This document shows positions 8,762 to 16,402 of a stretch of 64,000 nt of DNA, one piece after another. The position numbers and the translations under genes were made by a program. The stretch's first letter is position 1; each line of letters starts with the position of its first letter. This stretch comes from Bin5 sp963662575. Lineage in GTDB: Bacteria > Chloroflexota > Anaerolineae > Caldilineales > Caldilineaceae. The notes beneath the pieces were generated by a model. The model did not search any database. It saw nothing but the letters and a program-made list of their open reading frames with translations, and was not told the origin of the DNA. Location: assembly GCA_963662575.1 (NCBI GenBank), contig OY759723.1:4898001-4962000 (forward strand), written 5' to 3'.

Positions 8762-9825
8762 TCGCTGCCCTCCGTCTCGTAGACTTTGCCCTCGGCGGCA
8801 GGAGGCCGCACGCGGCCAACGAGGCCGGAAACAGCGACGATCGTGACAACGTAGGGCAGCATCGAGATGAACTGACGGGGCACTTGCGTTACGCCGGCCA
8901 GCAACAGCTCGTTCTGCAATGCCTGAGCATAGCCAAAGAGAGTGGCGGCACCGAGGGCGCCGATAGGGTTCCAGTTACCGAAGATCATCGCGGCAAGGGA
9001 GATGAAGCCCCTCCCAGCGGTCATGCCCTCCTGAAACTGGCCGACTGCCTCCAAGACCAGGAAGGCACCGGCGAGACCGGCCAACATGCCTCCGAGCGAT
9101 GTGTTCACGTAGCGATAGAGGTTGACATTAATGCCGACAGTATCGGCGGCGCGGGGGTGTTCTCCGACCGCGCGCGTACGCAGCCCCCAGCGGGTATAGA
9201 ACAGGGCGACATGCACGACCACGACCATAATCAAGGCGAGGTATGTAATTGGAGGATTGTTAAAAAGGACTGGACCGATGACTGGAATCTGGGATAATCC
9301 GGGCACAGGAATCGAGGAGAACTTGCCTTCGGCGATGGCGTCGCGATTGTACAGGTAGGAGGTTGTTCCCAGCGCCAGAATAATGATCACTGTTCCTGAG
9401 ATGATCTGATCCATGCGAAACCGGATGGAAAAGAGCGCGTGGATCGCGCCCATCATGCCGCCGATGGCCATGGCCACGACCACGCTGAAAACGAGGCTGG
9501 CGACCAGGGGCCAATGGTTGGTGCTGGTCTTGGCGACGAATCCGCCGAAGGCGCCGGCAAGCATCATTCCCTCAATGCCAATATTAATGATGCCTGACCT
9601 CTCACAGAGGATACCGCTGAGCGCGCCCAACACCAAGGGCACAGTCGCCCGCAAGGTGAAGTTGAGGGCGCTGATGCCGAAAAGCACGCGCAGCCAGGTT
9701 TGCTCCTTCAGGGGGGTCATATTCACAATTATCGACATGACGACCAGCGCCAGCGCCACGATCAAGGCGGTGCCGTACCTGCTGCGTAGGCGAAAAAATG
9801 CGGAAACGGGAGAGGAGTTTTTCAC
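8758..9825 (-). CDS. ABC transporter permease, BMP-type importer (second permease)
   Basis: A 355-aa integral membrane protein of the BPD_transp_2 family (YufQ-like). It has several hydrophobic segments and the conserved stretch GILCERSGIINIGIEGMMLAGAF, cut here as ERSGIINIGIEGMM, the hallmark of this permease type. TVGINVNLYRYVNT and the Gly-rich SLGGMLAGLAGAFL also match. It overlaps its neighbours by 4 bases on both sides, so translation of the three genes is probably coupled. It forms the membrane channel with the 378-aa permease. Confidence 0.93.
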   Translation of the reverse strand: MKNSSPVSAFFRLRSRYGTALIVALALVVMSIIVNMTPLKEQTWLRVLFGISALNFTLRATVPLVLGALSGILCERSGIINIGIEGMMLAGAFGGFVAKTSTNHWPLVASLVFSVVVAMAIGGMMGAIHALFSIRFRMDQIISGTVIIILALGTTSYLYNRDAIAEGKFSSIPVPGLSQIPVIGPVLFNNPPITYLALIMVVVVHVALFYTRWGLRTRAVGEHPRAADTVGINVNLYRYVNTSLGGMLAGLAGAFLVLEAVGQFQEGMTAGRGFISLAAMIFGNWNPIGALGAATLFGYAQALQNELLLAGVTQVPRQFISMLPYVVTIVAVSGLVGRVRPPAAEGKVYETEGSE

Positions 9826-10958
9826 GAGCCGCCCCAGCTTGTGCTGACTGCAGAAGCCGCTTCTTCCTGCGTCTGCTGGCGCAGGCGGAATATCATGCGG
9901 ATGATCAGAGGCGCGGCCACGAAGGCAAGCACGAGTGCCTGAATGATCTGAATAATGTCGGCGGGGACCCCTGATTGGAATTGCATTGTTGCGGCGCCGC
10001 CGTCGAGCGCGCCGAACATAAAGGCGGCCATCAGAACGCCCAAGGGGTGGGTCTGCCCCAACAGGGCTACGGTTATGCCATCAAAACCGACCGCCCCGCC
10101 GAACTCCGGGGCGAACTTGTGGTTCAGCCCAAGGGTTTCGATGCCCCCGGCCAGGCCCGCCAGGCCACCGGCGAGCGCCATCGTCAGGATGATGGTGAAA
10201 TTGACGCGTATGCCGGCGTAACTCGCAGCCCGCATGTTGTGGCCGACGGTACGCATTTCGAAGCCGAGGGGCGTTTTGAAGATCAACCACCATATGAGTA
10301 TTGCCGCGGCCAGGGCGATGAAAATGCCATAATGGACGCGGTAAGGGGGGCCAAACAGCCAGGGAATTTGGGCAGATGCCAGCACATCACGCGTCTCGGA
10401 TATGGGGCCGGCGCTACGATCCCAAAGAGGGCCTGGGGTCTGGCCCTGGGTGCCGCCGGCGTAGACGGTCCAGCCGGCGAAGAGGGAGGCGACATAGTTG
10501 AGCATGATGGTGACTATGACTTCATGGGCGCCAGTATAGACTTTGAGAAAGCCAGGAATGGCGCCCCAGAGCATGCCACCGGCAATGCCGGCGATGAGAG
10601 CCAGGGGCAGATGGATGAAAGCCGGCAATCCTTCGAAGTGTACGCCCACGGCGACTGCAAATACCGAGCCGATTACGAACTGGCCTGATGCGCCGATGTT
10701 AAACAGGCTGACCTTGAAGGCAAGGGCGACCGAGAGACCGGTCAGGATGAAGGGAACGGTCTTGCGAATCGTCCTGGCCCAGCCTTTGCCATCGCCGAAA
10801 GCGCCCTGGAACAGACCACTGTAGGCGGCGAGGGGGTCGTCGCCTGACAGGAGCATAACGACCGCGCCGGCGAGAAGCGCGGCGAGCAGGGCCAGCGACG
10901 GGATGAAAAGCGCGCGCAAGATCCTTTGTAGACTGGCTGTAGGGAAGGCGGTCGCCAC
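9822..10958 (-). CDS. ABC transporter permease, BMP-type importer (first permease)
   Basis: A 378-aa membrane protein of the same permease family (YufP-like). It contains AFKVSLFNIGASGQFVIG, cut here as SLFNIGASGQF, and GAHEVIVTIMLNYVA, both typical of the partner permease in BMP-linked importers. Many hydrophobic segments are visible, and a soluble C-terminal tail follows RMIFRLRQQ. It lies 236 bp downstream of the binding-protein gene; that gap holds a strong 12-bp inverted repeat (11085-11120). It overlaps the second permease by 4 bases. Confidence 0.93.
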   Translation of the reverse strand: MATAFPTASLQRILRALFIPSLALLAALLAGAVVMLLSGDDPLAAYSGLFQGAFGDGKGWARTIRKTVPFILTGLSVALAFKVSLFNIGASGQFVIGSVFAVAVGVHFEGLPAFIHLPLALIAGIAGGMLWGAIPGFLKVYTGAHEVIVTIMLNYVASLFAGWTVYAGGTQGQTPGPLWDRSAGPISETRDVLASAQIPWLFGPPYRVHYGIFIALAAAILIWWLIFKTPLGFEMRTVGHNMRAASYAGIRVNFTIILTMALAGGLAGLAGGIETLGLNHKFAPEFGGAVGFDGITVALLGQTHPLGVLMAAFMFGALDGGAATMQFQSGVPADIIQIIQALVLAFVAAPLIIRMIFRLRQQTQEEAASAVSTSWGGS

Positions 10959-11084
10959 TACGGGCCTCCGTCTGAAGGCGTAATTCCTGGCATGGCAGAT
11001 TTTTGGGGGTCAGCAATCTGCCTGGTGCGGCGGTAAGGAGCAGCGCGGGGACGTCGGGGGCGTGCGTCTGGCACTTCTACAGAT

Positions 11085-11120
11085 GAACCGGGAGGCCCCG
11101 CTGCAGATGCCTCCCGGTTC
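11085..11120 (-). promoter_or_regulatory. Intercistronic hairpin between binding-protein gene and permeases
   Basis: A perfect 12-bp inverted repeat, GAACCGGGAGGC and GCCTCCCGGTTC, with a 12-base spacer. It lies in the transcript between the binding-protein stop (11195) and the first permease start (10958). No T-run follows on the minus strand, so it is probably not a simple terminator. Such hairpins often protect the abundant binding-protein mRNA from 3' exonucleases or reduce read-through into the permeases; that role is inferred here. Confidence 0.75.
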
Positions 11121-11194
11121 AGTGGGATTTTCGCCGATCGCTTTGGGAGCACTTGCGACGGAAATCCAATTTACTGCTTCATTTGCCGGTTATG

Positions 11195-12268
11195 TCAGTT
11201 GCCATATCCGGTGTCGATCGAGCCATCGATCAGGCCGGCTTTGGTGGCTTCAAGCAGATCCTTCAATTCCTGAGGGATCATGTCTTCGAAGTCGTGGAAG
11301 GGGGCCAGGTCGGCTTTGCCGAAATAGTTTCCGCCTGGGAAGGCGCCATCGTTGGCCATGTTTACCAGTTCGACTACACCTGGCGTGATCAGCTTCATGG
11401 CACTGGAGACGAGGCAGGGATGGGCGGCGGGCACGGTATTCCACTGGTCGGTATCGACGCCGATGCAGAATACGGTTTCGCCGGCGCCATCAGCGGTGGC
11501 AATTTCCTGTAGGGCCCCATTGCCAGTGATACCGCCAGCGCCGAAGATAACGTCTGCGCCCTGGTCAAGGGCCTGCTTGGCGGTGGCGGCGCCCCATTCG
11601 GGGTCGACGAACGCTTGCGAGATCTCGCCGGGATGATAGGTTGAGATCACGTTGATGTCCGCGTTCACAGACTTGGCGCCGGCGACGTAGCCTTCATTGA
11701 AGGCGACGACAGGAGGAACGAGGTCGGTACCCAGCACGGCGGCGATGGTACCGGTCTGTGACAGGCTGCCTGCCAGGACACCGGCCAGATAGCCGGAGTG
11801 ATCCTCGTTGAAGATCAGGCCGGCCACGTTGGGAAGTGTCTCCCCCTGGAACTGGTCAATGCCGATGAAGAATATGTCGGGGTTTTCCTTGGCGGCGACA
11901 TTGGTAGCGTCTGCAAGAGCGAAGCCGACTGTTAAGATGACATTGTATCCGGCGTCTACAAACTGTTGGATGTTGTCGGCGTAGTCTTTGGCATCCTGTG
12001 TCTCGATGTACTTGATGTCATCTTCGGCCAAGCCCAGACCTTCGGCAGAGGCGACAACACCTTCCCAGGCAGACTGGTTGAAGCTGCGGTCGTTCACACG
12101 GCCGACGTCGGTGACCAGGCCAACCTTGAACTCGCCCGCTGCGCCGGAATCGGCAGCACCGTCATCGGTGTCGGCTGCGGGCGCAGCTGCGGGCGCGGGG
12201 CAGGCTGCGAGCAGGAGCGACAGAGCTGTCAGGAAAACAAAAAGGGTCGTTAAACGGGATAATTTCAC
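11195..12268 (-). CDS. BMP-family substrate-binding lipoprotein of ABC importer
   Basis: A 357-aa lipoprotein of the basic membrane protein (BMP/PnrA/TmpC) family, which binds purine nucleosides in characterised members. The GTG at 12268 was chosen because AAAGGAG sits 8 bases upstream and the product then begins with a compact signal peptide ending at lipobox LLAAC (Cys23). An Ala/Asp-rich linker follows. Family-like motifs are KVGLVTDVGRVNDRSFNQSAW (shown in part: GRVNDRSFNQSAWEG), VGFALADA and DVIFGAGGITGNG. It is the first gene of the importer operon, with its own strong promoter and a leader of about 170 bases. Confidence 0.93.
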   Translation of the reverse strand: MKLSRLTTLFVFLTALSLLLAACPAPAAAPAADTDDGAADSGAAGEFKVGLVTDVGRVNDRSFNQSAWEGVVASAEGLGLAEDDIKYIETQDAKDYADNIQQFVDAGYNVILTVGFALADATNVAAKENPDIFFIGIDQFQGETLPNVAGLIFNEDHSGYLAGVLAGSLSQTGTIAAVLGTDLVPPVVAFNEGYVAGAKSVNADINVISTYHPGEISQAFVDPEWGAATAKQALDQGADVIFGAGGITGNGALQEIATADGAGETVFCIGVDTDQWNTVPAAHPCLVSSAMKLITPGVVELVNMANDGAFPGGNYFGKADLAPFHDFEDMIPQELKDLLEATKAGLIDGSIDTGYGN

Positions 12269-12447
12269 TCGGATTCTCCTTTGCTGATGTGAGGATTTTC
12301 TCACCTGGCTGCTTGGATCGACAGATTCGGAGAGATTCGACAAGGCTGATCGACCCGATAGCCTTTCACATGAAGCGCGCATTTGTTGTCGGATACGCTG
12401 GCCAGCATGTTATTGGGCGGCGGTGCGCCTCCAGGCAACTCTGCAAC

Positions 12448-12476
12448 ATTATATGCGGATTTCAGGGTGTTAGCAA
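12448..12476 (-). promoter_or_regulatory. Sigma70-type promoter for the BMP importer operon
   Basis: On the minus strand, TTGCTA (12471-12476) is followed by 17 bases and then a perfect TATAAT (12448-12453). This gives a start site near 12441 and a leader of roughly 170 bases before the GTG at 12268. The leader has several possible stems but no riboswitch class was recognised. The assignment rests only on consensus match and spacing. Confidence 0.65.
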
Positions 12477-12661
12477 GGCAAGGAATCTGCGACAAGGGTG
12501 GAAAATTGGGGAACTGCAGTGGTCAGTGATCAGTGGTCAGTGGTTGGTGAGAAACGCTTTCGCCCGCCTCATACAGGGTCGGGAATTGATTGCGGCTGAG
12601 ACGTTGCGGATTTTCTGGGCCGACGAAATAGGGCGAGAGGAATCGACGCGGAAATTATGAT

Positions 12662-12923
12662 GCACCCGGTTCAAAGGGTGCAGTCCACATTTGGGGAGGG
12701 AATAGTAGGGAGGGGAATTCATGCCGGCGGTGGCCGAATTTTTTCGTCGGTCTTGGGAGGGACAAAGGGCCGGTACAAGGCTTGCCCCTACCTCAAGCTG
12801 ATTGGAGAGGGAGAGGGCAGGCACAAGGCCTGCCCCTACCTTCCTTTGCGTGGGCGGCGATGGCTCCATTGCTACCCGACGTATAGGAATCTGTATACCA
12901 ATTTTGGAGCGCACCCGGTTCAA
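12662..12923. mobile_element. MITE-like element, copy A, with 13-bp flanking direct repeats
   Basis: A non-coding element of 236 bp (12675-12910) bounded by exact 13-bp direct repeats, GCACCCGGTTCAA, at 12662-12674 and 12911-12923, as expected for a target duplication. Its left end, TGCAGTCCACATTTGG, is an imperfect inverse of its right end (reverse complement GCGCTCCAAAATTGG). Inside are two hairpin-like units; the better one is GGGCAGGC, loop ACAAG, GCCTGCCC. A shorter relative lies at 21027-21217. No transposase is encoded, so any movement would need help in trans. Confidence 0.75.
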
Positions 12924-13000
12924 GGGCTCACAGGGAAACAGCTTGGGCCTGTGTTATACTGATAGACCGATCCGAAGCCATTTCAGAGAGGGAGGCTCAA

Positions 13001-13354
13001 CTGAACAGCAACCAACTGGCACAGAAAATCGTCGAAATCATTGAGGAAAAGCAGGCGGCAGACATCGTCCTATTGGATGTTAGTGATCAGACCAGCATAG
13101 CTTCATATTTTGTGCTTGGCAGTGTGAACAACGAACGACAAGCCAATGCGATTCGAGATGAGTTGTGGGAGCAACTGCAGATCGAAGAGAAGATGCGACC
13201 GCTGAATGTCCATGACCTGCGGCAGGAGGGAGGAGGGTGGCTCCTGGCCGACTACGGCGATGTCATTTTGCACCTATTTACCGAAGAAACACGGATTCAT
13301 TACGACCTGGAAGGGCTGTGGAACGATGCCCATGTCGTCTTGAAGATACTGTGA
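13001..13354 (+). CDS. rsfS: Ribosome silencing factor RsfS/YbeB (probable CTG start)
   Basis: The Iojap/RsfS family binds ribosomal protein L14 and blocks subunit joining. Family features such as LAQKIVEIIEEKQAADIVLLD (in part: KIVEIIEEKQAADIVLLD) begin well before any ATG, GTG or TTG; the first of these in frame (TTG, 13073) would delete the N-terminal helix. The only suitable codon is CTG at 13001, with GGGAGG ending 6 bases upstream. Later motifs are YFVLGSVNNERQ and GGGWLLADYGDVILHLF. From 13001 the product is 117 aa, the normal size. A Leu codon as start is an inference. Confidence 0.85.
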   Translation: MNSNQLAQKIVEIIEEKQAADIVLLDVSDQTSIASYFVLGSVNNERQANAIRDELWEQLQIEEKMRPLNVHDLRQEGGGWLLADYGDVILHLFTEETRIHYDLEGLWNDAHVVLKIL

Positions 13355-13414
13355 CCGCCGCGGGAACCAAGCGAAAACGGAATGAGGCGCCCTGGTAGGG
13401 GAAGGCGGCGGCGG

Positions 13415-14431
13415 TCATTCGGCGACGTTTGACCGGTATAAGGCGACGGCTGCTGCGGTGTCCATGTGTTCGGTGGCGTCGAACAGATCGGTCGTTTCGC
13501 CGGCGCCGTCATCGACATCGGGATTCTCTTTGGCTTTGTAAGCGTTTTTCGGCGCAATACCGGCGGCCTGCATTGCATTGACAATCGTGGGCGGCGTTGC
13601 AGAGATATCTGACCCCAGGAGACTGCCGAAGAAGTTGTCGATTTCAAACATGGCCTCGAAAGGTCCGGCCGAGAGATGGACGCCGTTGTTTGCTATGGTG
13701 ACTTCTTCGAAACCGTAGCGAGTCGGACTGGCGTGAAGTTCGCCGCGAATTGAGCCGGCAACTGCTCGTTCGGGAAAGGTATCGCCGATCATCTGGTCAC
13801 GCAGGACGGCCCAACCAGTGTCCGAGTGCACGAGCATGAGTGCGATGCGGTGGGATGGTTCTGTGAAGTGGGCCAACTGGGCGGGGTGGAAACCGTTGAC
13901 GAGAATGAATTTTTCGTTGTCTGCCTCGTATGCCTGGACGTAGAAACCGGAACGAATCTTTTCGGCCTTTTCTGTAAACCAGAGTGTGTCCAAGCTCCCC
14001 GGCGTGAAGGAAGGATGGGCAGCCAGGAACTCGTGTCCGCCAAATAGCGGATAGTCGGCAGGGGAGACGGCGAGAGCGTCATAGACGCTGTGGCGGTCAA
14101 CTGCGTTGAGGTCAGCAGATGCGGTCTTGGACAGGACATTTATTGCGCCGTAGTGCTGGTCCATGCTTTGCTTGCTTTCAAGGGCCCGGCCGCCGACCAG
14201 GACGATGCCAGCTACCGAGGCGCCAAACGCTGCCAGTTTTGCCCAGATCAGGTCGATTGCATTGGCCAGGCAGGCTGGATCTTCGACGCCCAGAATCTCA
14301 GGTTTGATGAACATAAGCAGTTCATTCTGCCGCTCTGTCTGCCCGATGGCAGGCGGTTGAACAACAGTTATTTCCTCTTCACGCTGCATAACTTGTAGCA
14401 GCGACTCTTTCAGTTGTTGCTGACTCTGCAC
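13415..14431 (-). CDS. Large divergent nucleoside-diphosphate-kinase-like protein
   Basis: A 338-aa protein, over twice the usual NDK length of about 140. NDK elements are recognisable but spread apart: LLMFIKPE (residues 39-45, like the active-site Lys motif), AGSIRGE (225-231, phosphate-binding Arg) and NGVHLSAGPFEAMFEIDNFF (249-268), where N249 and H252 match the Asn-x-x-His active site, His being the phosphorylated residue. About 100 residues between the first and second motif are an insertion with no recognised domain, and a 65-residue acidic tail follows. GTG start at 14431 with AAAGGGG upstream. Activity as NDK is inferred from the retained residues. Confidence 0.7.
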   Translation of the reverse strand: MQSQQQLKESLLQVMQREEEITVVQPPAIGQTERQNELLMFIKPEILGVEDPACLANAIDLIWAKLAAFGASVAGIVLVGGRALESKQSMDQHYGAINVLSKTASADLNAVDRHSVYDALAVSPADYPLFGGHEFLAAHPSFTPGSLDTLWFTEKAEKIRSGFYVQAYEADNEKFILVNGFHPAQLAHFTEPSHRIALMLVHSDTGWAVLRDQMIGDTFPERAVAGSIRGELHASPTRYGFEEVTIANNGVHLSAGPFEAMFEIDNFFGSLLGSDISATPPTIVNAMQAAGIAPKNAYKAKENPDVDDGAGETTDLFDATEHMDTAAAVALYRSNVAE

Positions 14432-14631
14432 AAAACGCCCCTTTCTGCGCCAATATTATCTAGGAAAGTGATTGCTAAGAGTTTGCTACGTTCAGTTATG
14501 GACGAACAAATTCTGTACCAATCCCCTCTGTCTTGGCAGCAGGTTACCGCAGAGCTTCCGTTTTGACAAAAAAATCGTGAGATGAGGGTTTCGTTGGAAT
14601 CCGGTTGGATTTGGACGCGCTCTGCGTATTG

Positions 14632-15441
14632 CTACGAGGATTTCCTTACAGCGCTCAACAGGGCCGCGTCTTCGGGCGCGACGGAGATGTTGGTCGGAAC
14701 TGCAAAGGCGTTTTTGTCGGCAAAGCGGGTAATGGCGTACTCTCCGTCGGGGTCCATGGCCACGAGGGGGGCCTTTGCCAAGGCATTGTCGTCTTCATCG
14801 CCGATGCGGGCGGAAACTACCCAGCCAAGCAGGAGGTCGGGGTTGAGCGAGACCAGGTAACGCGCCAGGTGCAGGGCCTCGTCGGCGTGACCGCAGTGCC
14901 AAGTGGATTCGAGCAGGTTACTCTGGAAGTCGAGCCGGCCGGGTTCCTCTTCGGTCAATTCGGCGTAGATGCGAATGGCCCTTTCCCAGCGCCCACCCAT
15001 TCGGTAAAGCGTTGCAAGGGCCGGCCGCGTTAGCATCAGAGGCCGCTTCTGGCGCAGGAGCGTGCGGGACAGTCCCTGGCGAATTGGAGGGTTGTAGGGC
15101 GCGTTTTCGAGGGCCAGGGTCCAGTATCGTTGGGACAGGGCCAGTTCGCCTTCGGATTCTGCACACATGGCAAGCACGGCCCAGGCGAGTTCGCTACCGG
15201 GATCGGCGCGCAGCAGGCGAAGGGCCCAGTCGCGGCCTTCATGCCAGCGGCGCATCAGCCAGATGGCCTGGAGAAGGCGAAAGTAGGTGGGCAGGTGGCG
15301 GGGCAGGGTCTTGAGGATGACGCGAATCAGCGGCAGTGCGTCCTCGGCGCGGTTGGCGGTCAGGTGGCCGTCGATGAGGTCGTTCCAGTGGGAGAGTTGC
15401 GTGCTTATGGCAGGAGGTTGACCAAAACGGGGTGGAGTCAT
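14632..15441 (-). CDS. TPR-containing protein of the methylmalonyl operon
   Basis: A 269-aa soluble protein made mostly of helical repeats resembling TPR units (residues about 20-210), for example ALPLIRVILKTLPRHLPTYF, LAWAVLAMCAESEGE and ERAIRIYAELTEEEPGRLDF. A short non-repeat C-terminus follows. No catalytic motif is visible. Its ATG overlaps the epimerase stop by 4 bases, making it the last gene of a tightly coupled four-gene operon, though its part in methylmalonyl metabolism is unknown. A protein-interaction role is all that can be inferred. Confidence 0.8.
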   Translation of the reverse strand: MTPPRFGQPPAISTQLSHWNDLIDGHLTANRAEDALPLIRVILKTLPRHLPTYFRLLQAIWLMRRWHEGRDWALRLLRADPGSELAWAVLAMCAESEGELALSQRYWTLALENAPYNPPIRQGLSRTLLRQKRPLMLTRPALATLYRMGGRWERAIRIYAELTEEEPGRLDFQSNLLESTWHCGHADEALHLARYLVSLNPDLLLGWVVSARIGDEDDNALAKAPLVAMDPDGEYAITRFADKNAFAVPTNISVAPEDAALLSAVRKSS

Positions 15442-15914
15442 TCGGACCGATGGGCCCCGTCTTTCTGCAGCAGCTCGATCATAACGCCGTGTGCGGCCTG
15501 GGGATGAAGGAAGGCTACGAGACCGTGGATGCCCCGGCGGGGGGTCTGGTCGATCAAGCGGACGCCGCGGGCGCGCATGTCTTCGAGGGTTTGGGCTATA
15601 TCGGTCACGGCGAAACAGACATGGTGTGTTCCTTCGCCGCGCCGCGCGAGGAAGCGGGCGGTGCCGCTTTGGTCATCGGTGGGCGACAGGAGTTCGATCG
15701 TGCCTGGGCCACCGTCGAGGAAGGCGATTTCGACACCGTGGGCGGGCGCGTCGAGCCGCTCCAGGAGCCGGAAGCCGAGGATGCCGCAATAGGTTGCGAG
15801 GGCATCGTCGATGTTTTGGACGACGATGCCGACGTGATCGATTTGGGCGTCGGTTAGTTGCAATGTATTCCTCTGCGCTTTCCCCTGCCCCAAAGCAAGG
15901 CGAGCACTATTCAC
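15438..15914 (-). CDS. mce: Methylmalonyl-CoA epimerase
   Basis: A 158-aa glyoxalase/VOC-fold enzyme that interconverts (R)- and (S)-methylmalonyl-CoA. Motifs are IDHVGIVVQNIDDAL at the N-terminus (metal His), VEIAFLDGGPGTIELLSP (metal Glu), GEGTHHVCFAVTDI (metal His) and HGVMIELLQ (C-terminal Glu). The GTG at 15914 overlaps the thioesterase stop (GTGA); the first 20 residues are variable, so a later start is possible. Its place just downstream of the mutase gene fits the pathway from propionyl-CoA to succinyl-CoA. Confidence 0.92.
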   Translation of the reverse strand: MNSARLALGQGKAQRNTLQLTDAQIDHVGIVVQNIDDALATYCGILGFRLLERLDAPAHGVEIAFLDGGPGTIELLSPTDDQSGTARFLARRGEGTHHVCFAVTDIAQTLEDMRARGVRLIDQTPRRGIHGLVAFLHPQAAHGVMIELLQKDGAHRSE

Positions 15915-16402
15915 TCCTCGTCCGCATATAATCTCCAGCCCGGCAAATCAGCTTCCGGACCGGAGATGGCGCTGAGGGGCAGTTTCAGAAACTTGCCTTC
16001 GGCGCGCACGGCGACGGTGCCGTCGGGGAGCTGGATCTCGCCGCTGCCGGTGAACATGCGCCGGTTCTCGGTTAGGACACGGCCGTAGGCGCTGATTTCC
16101 ACTTCGAGCGGGACCGGCTGCAAGAACCGTGTATTCAGCTCGGCGGTGATGCCCCATCTCTCCACGTCCACGCCTGATCCGTAGTTGATGGCACGAGCGA
16201 TTGTCTCGTCGAGGACGCCGGTGAGGACGCCACCGTGCATACGCCCGGGATATCCTTGATGGCAGTGTTGTCCAGAGAAACGGGCCAGGATTTCAGCGTC
16301 TCCTGCGGCGGTTACAGTCTCATAGAATCGCACTTTCACGCCGGCAATGTTCTTCAGGCCGCAGACAAAACAGTAGGAACTATTGGGTTGCTTCTGCATC
16401 AT
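15911..16402 (-). CDS. PaaI-type hotdog thioesterase
   Basis: A 163-aa single hotdog-fold protein of the acyl-CoA thioesterase group. It has a short Cys-containing N-terminus (SSYCFVCGLKN), then HQGYPGRMHGGVLTGVLDETIA, whose GRMHGGV plus following Asp/Glu forms the usual catalytic region. The rest is beta-rich. It overlaps the mutase stop by ATGA and the epimerase start by GTGA. The context suggests hydrolysis of a short or branched acyl-CoA in the methylmalonyl pathway, perhaps as an overflow valve; substrate is unproven. Confidence 0.88.
   Translation of the reverse strand: MMQKQPNSSYCFVCGLKNIAGVKVRFYETVTAAGDAEILARFSGQHCHQGYPGRMHGGVLTGVLDETIARAINYGSGVDVERWGITAELNTRFLQPVPLEVEISAYGRVLTENRRMFTGSGEIQLPDGTVAVRAEGKFLKLPLSAISGPEADLPGWRLYADEE

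Noticed and set aside
7691..8782. 363-aa plus-strand frame antisense to the ABC ATPase
   Set aside because: Shadow of a well-supported ATPase gene with Walker and signature motifs on the other strand.
10958..11152. 64-aa minus-strand frame between binding-protein and permease genes
   Set aside because: Pro/Arg-rich product that covers the intercistronic hairpin; no ribosome site.
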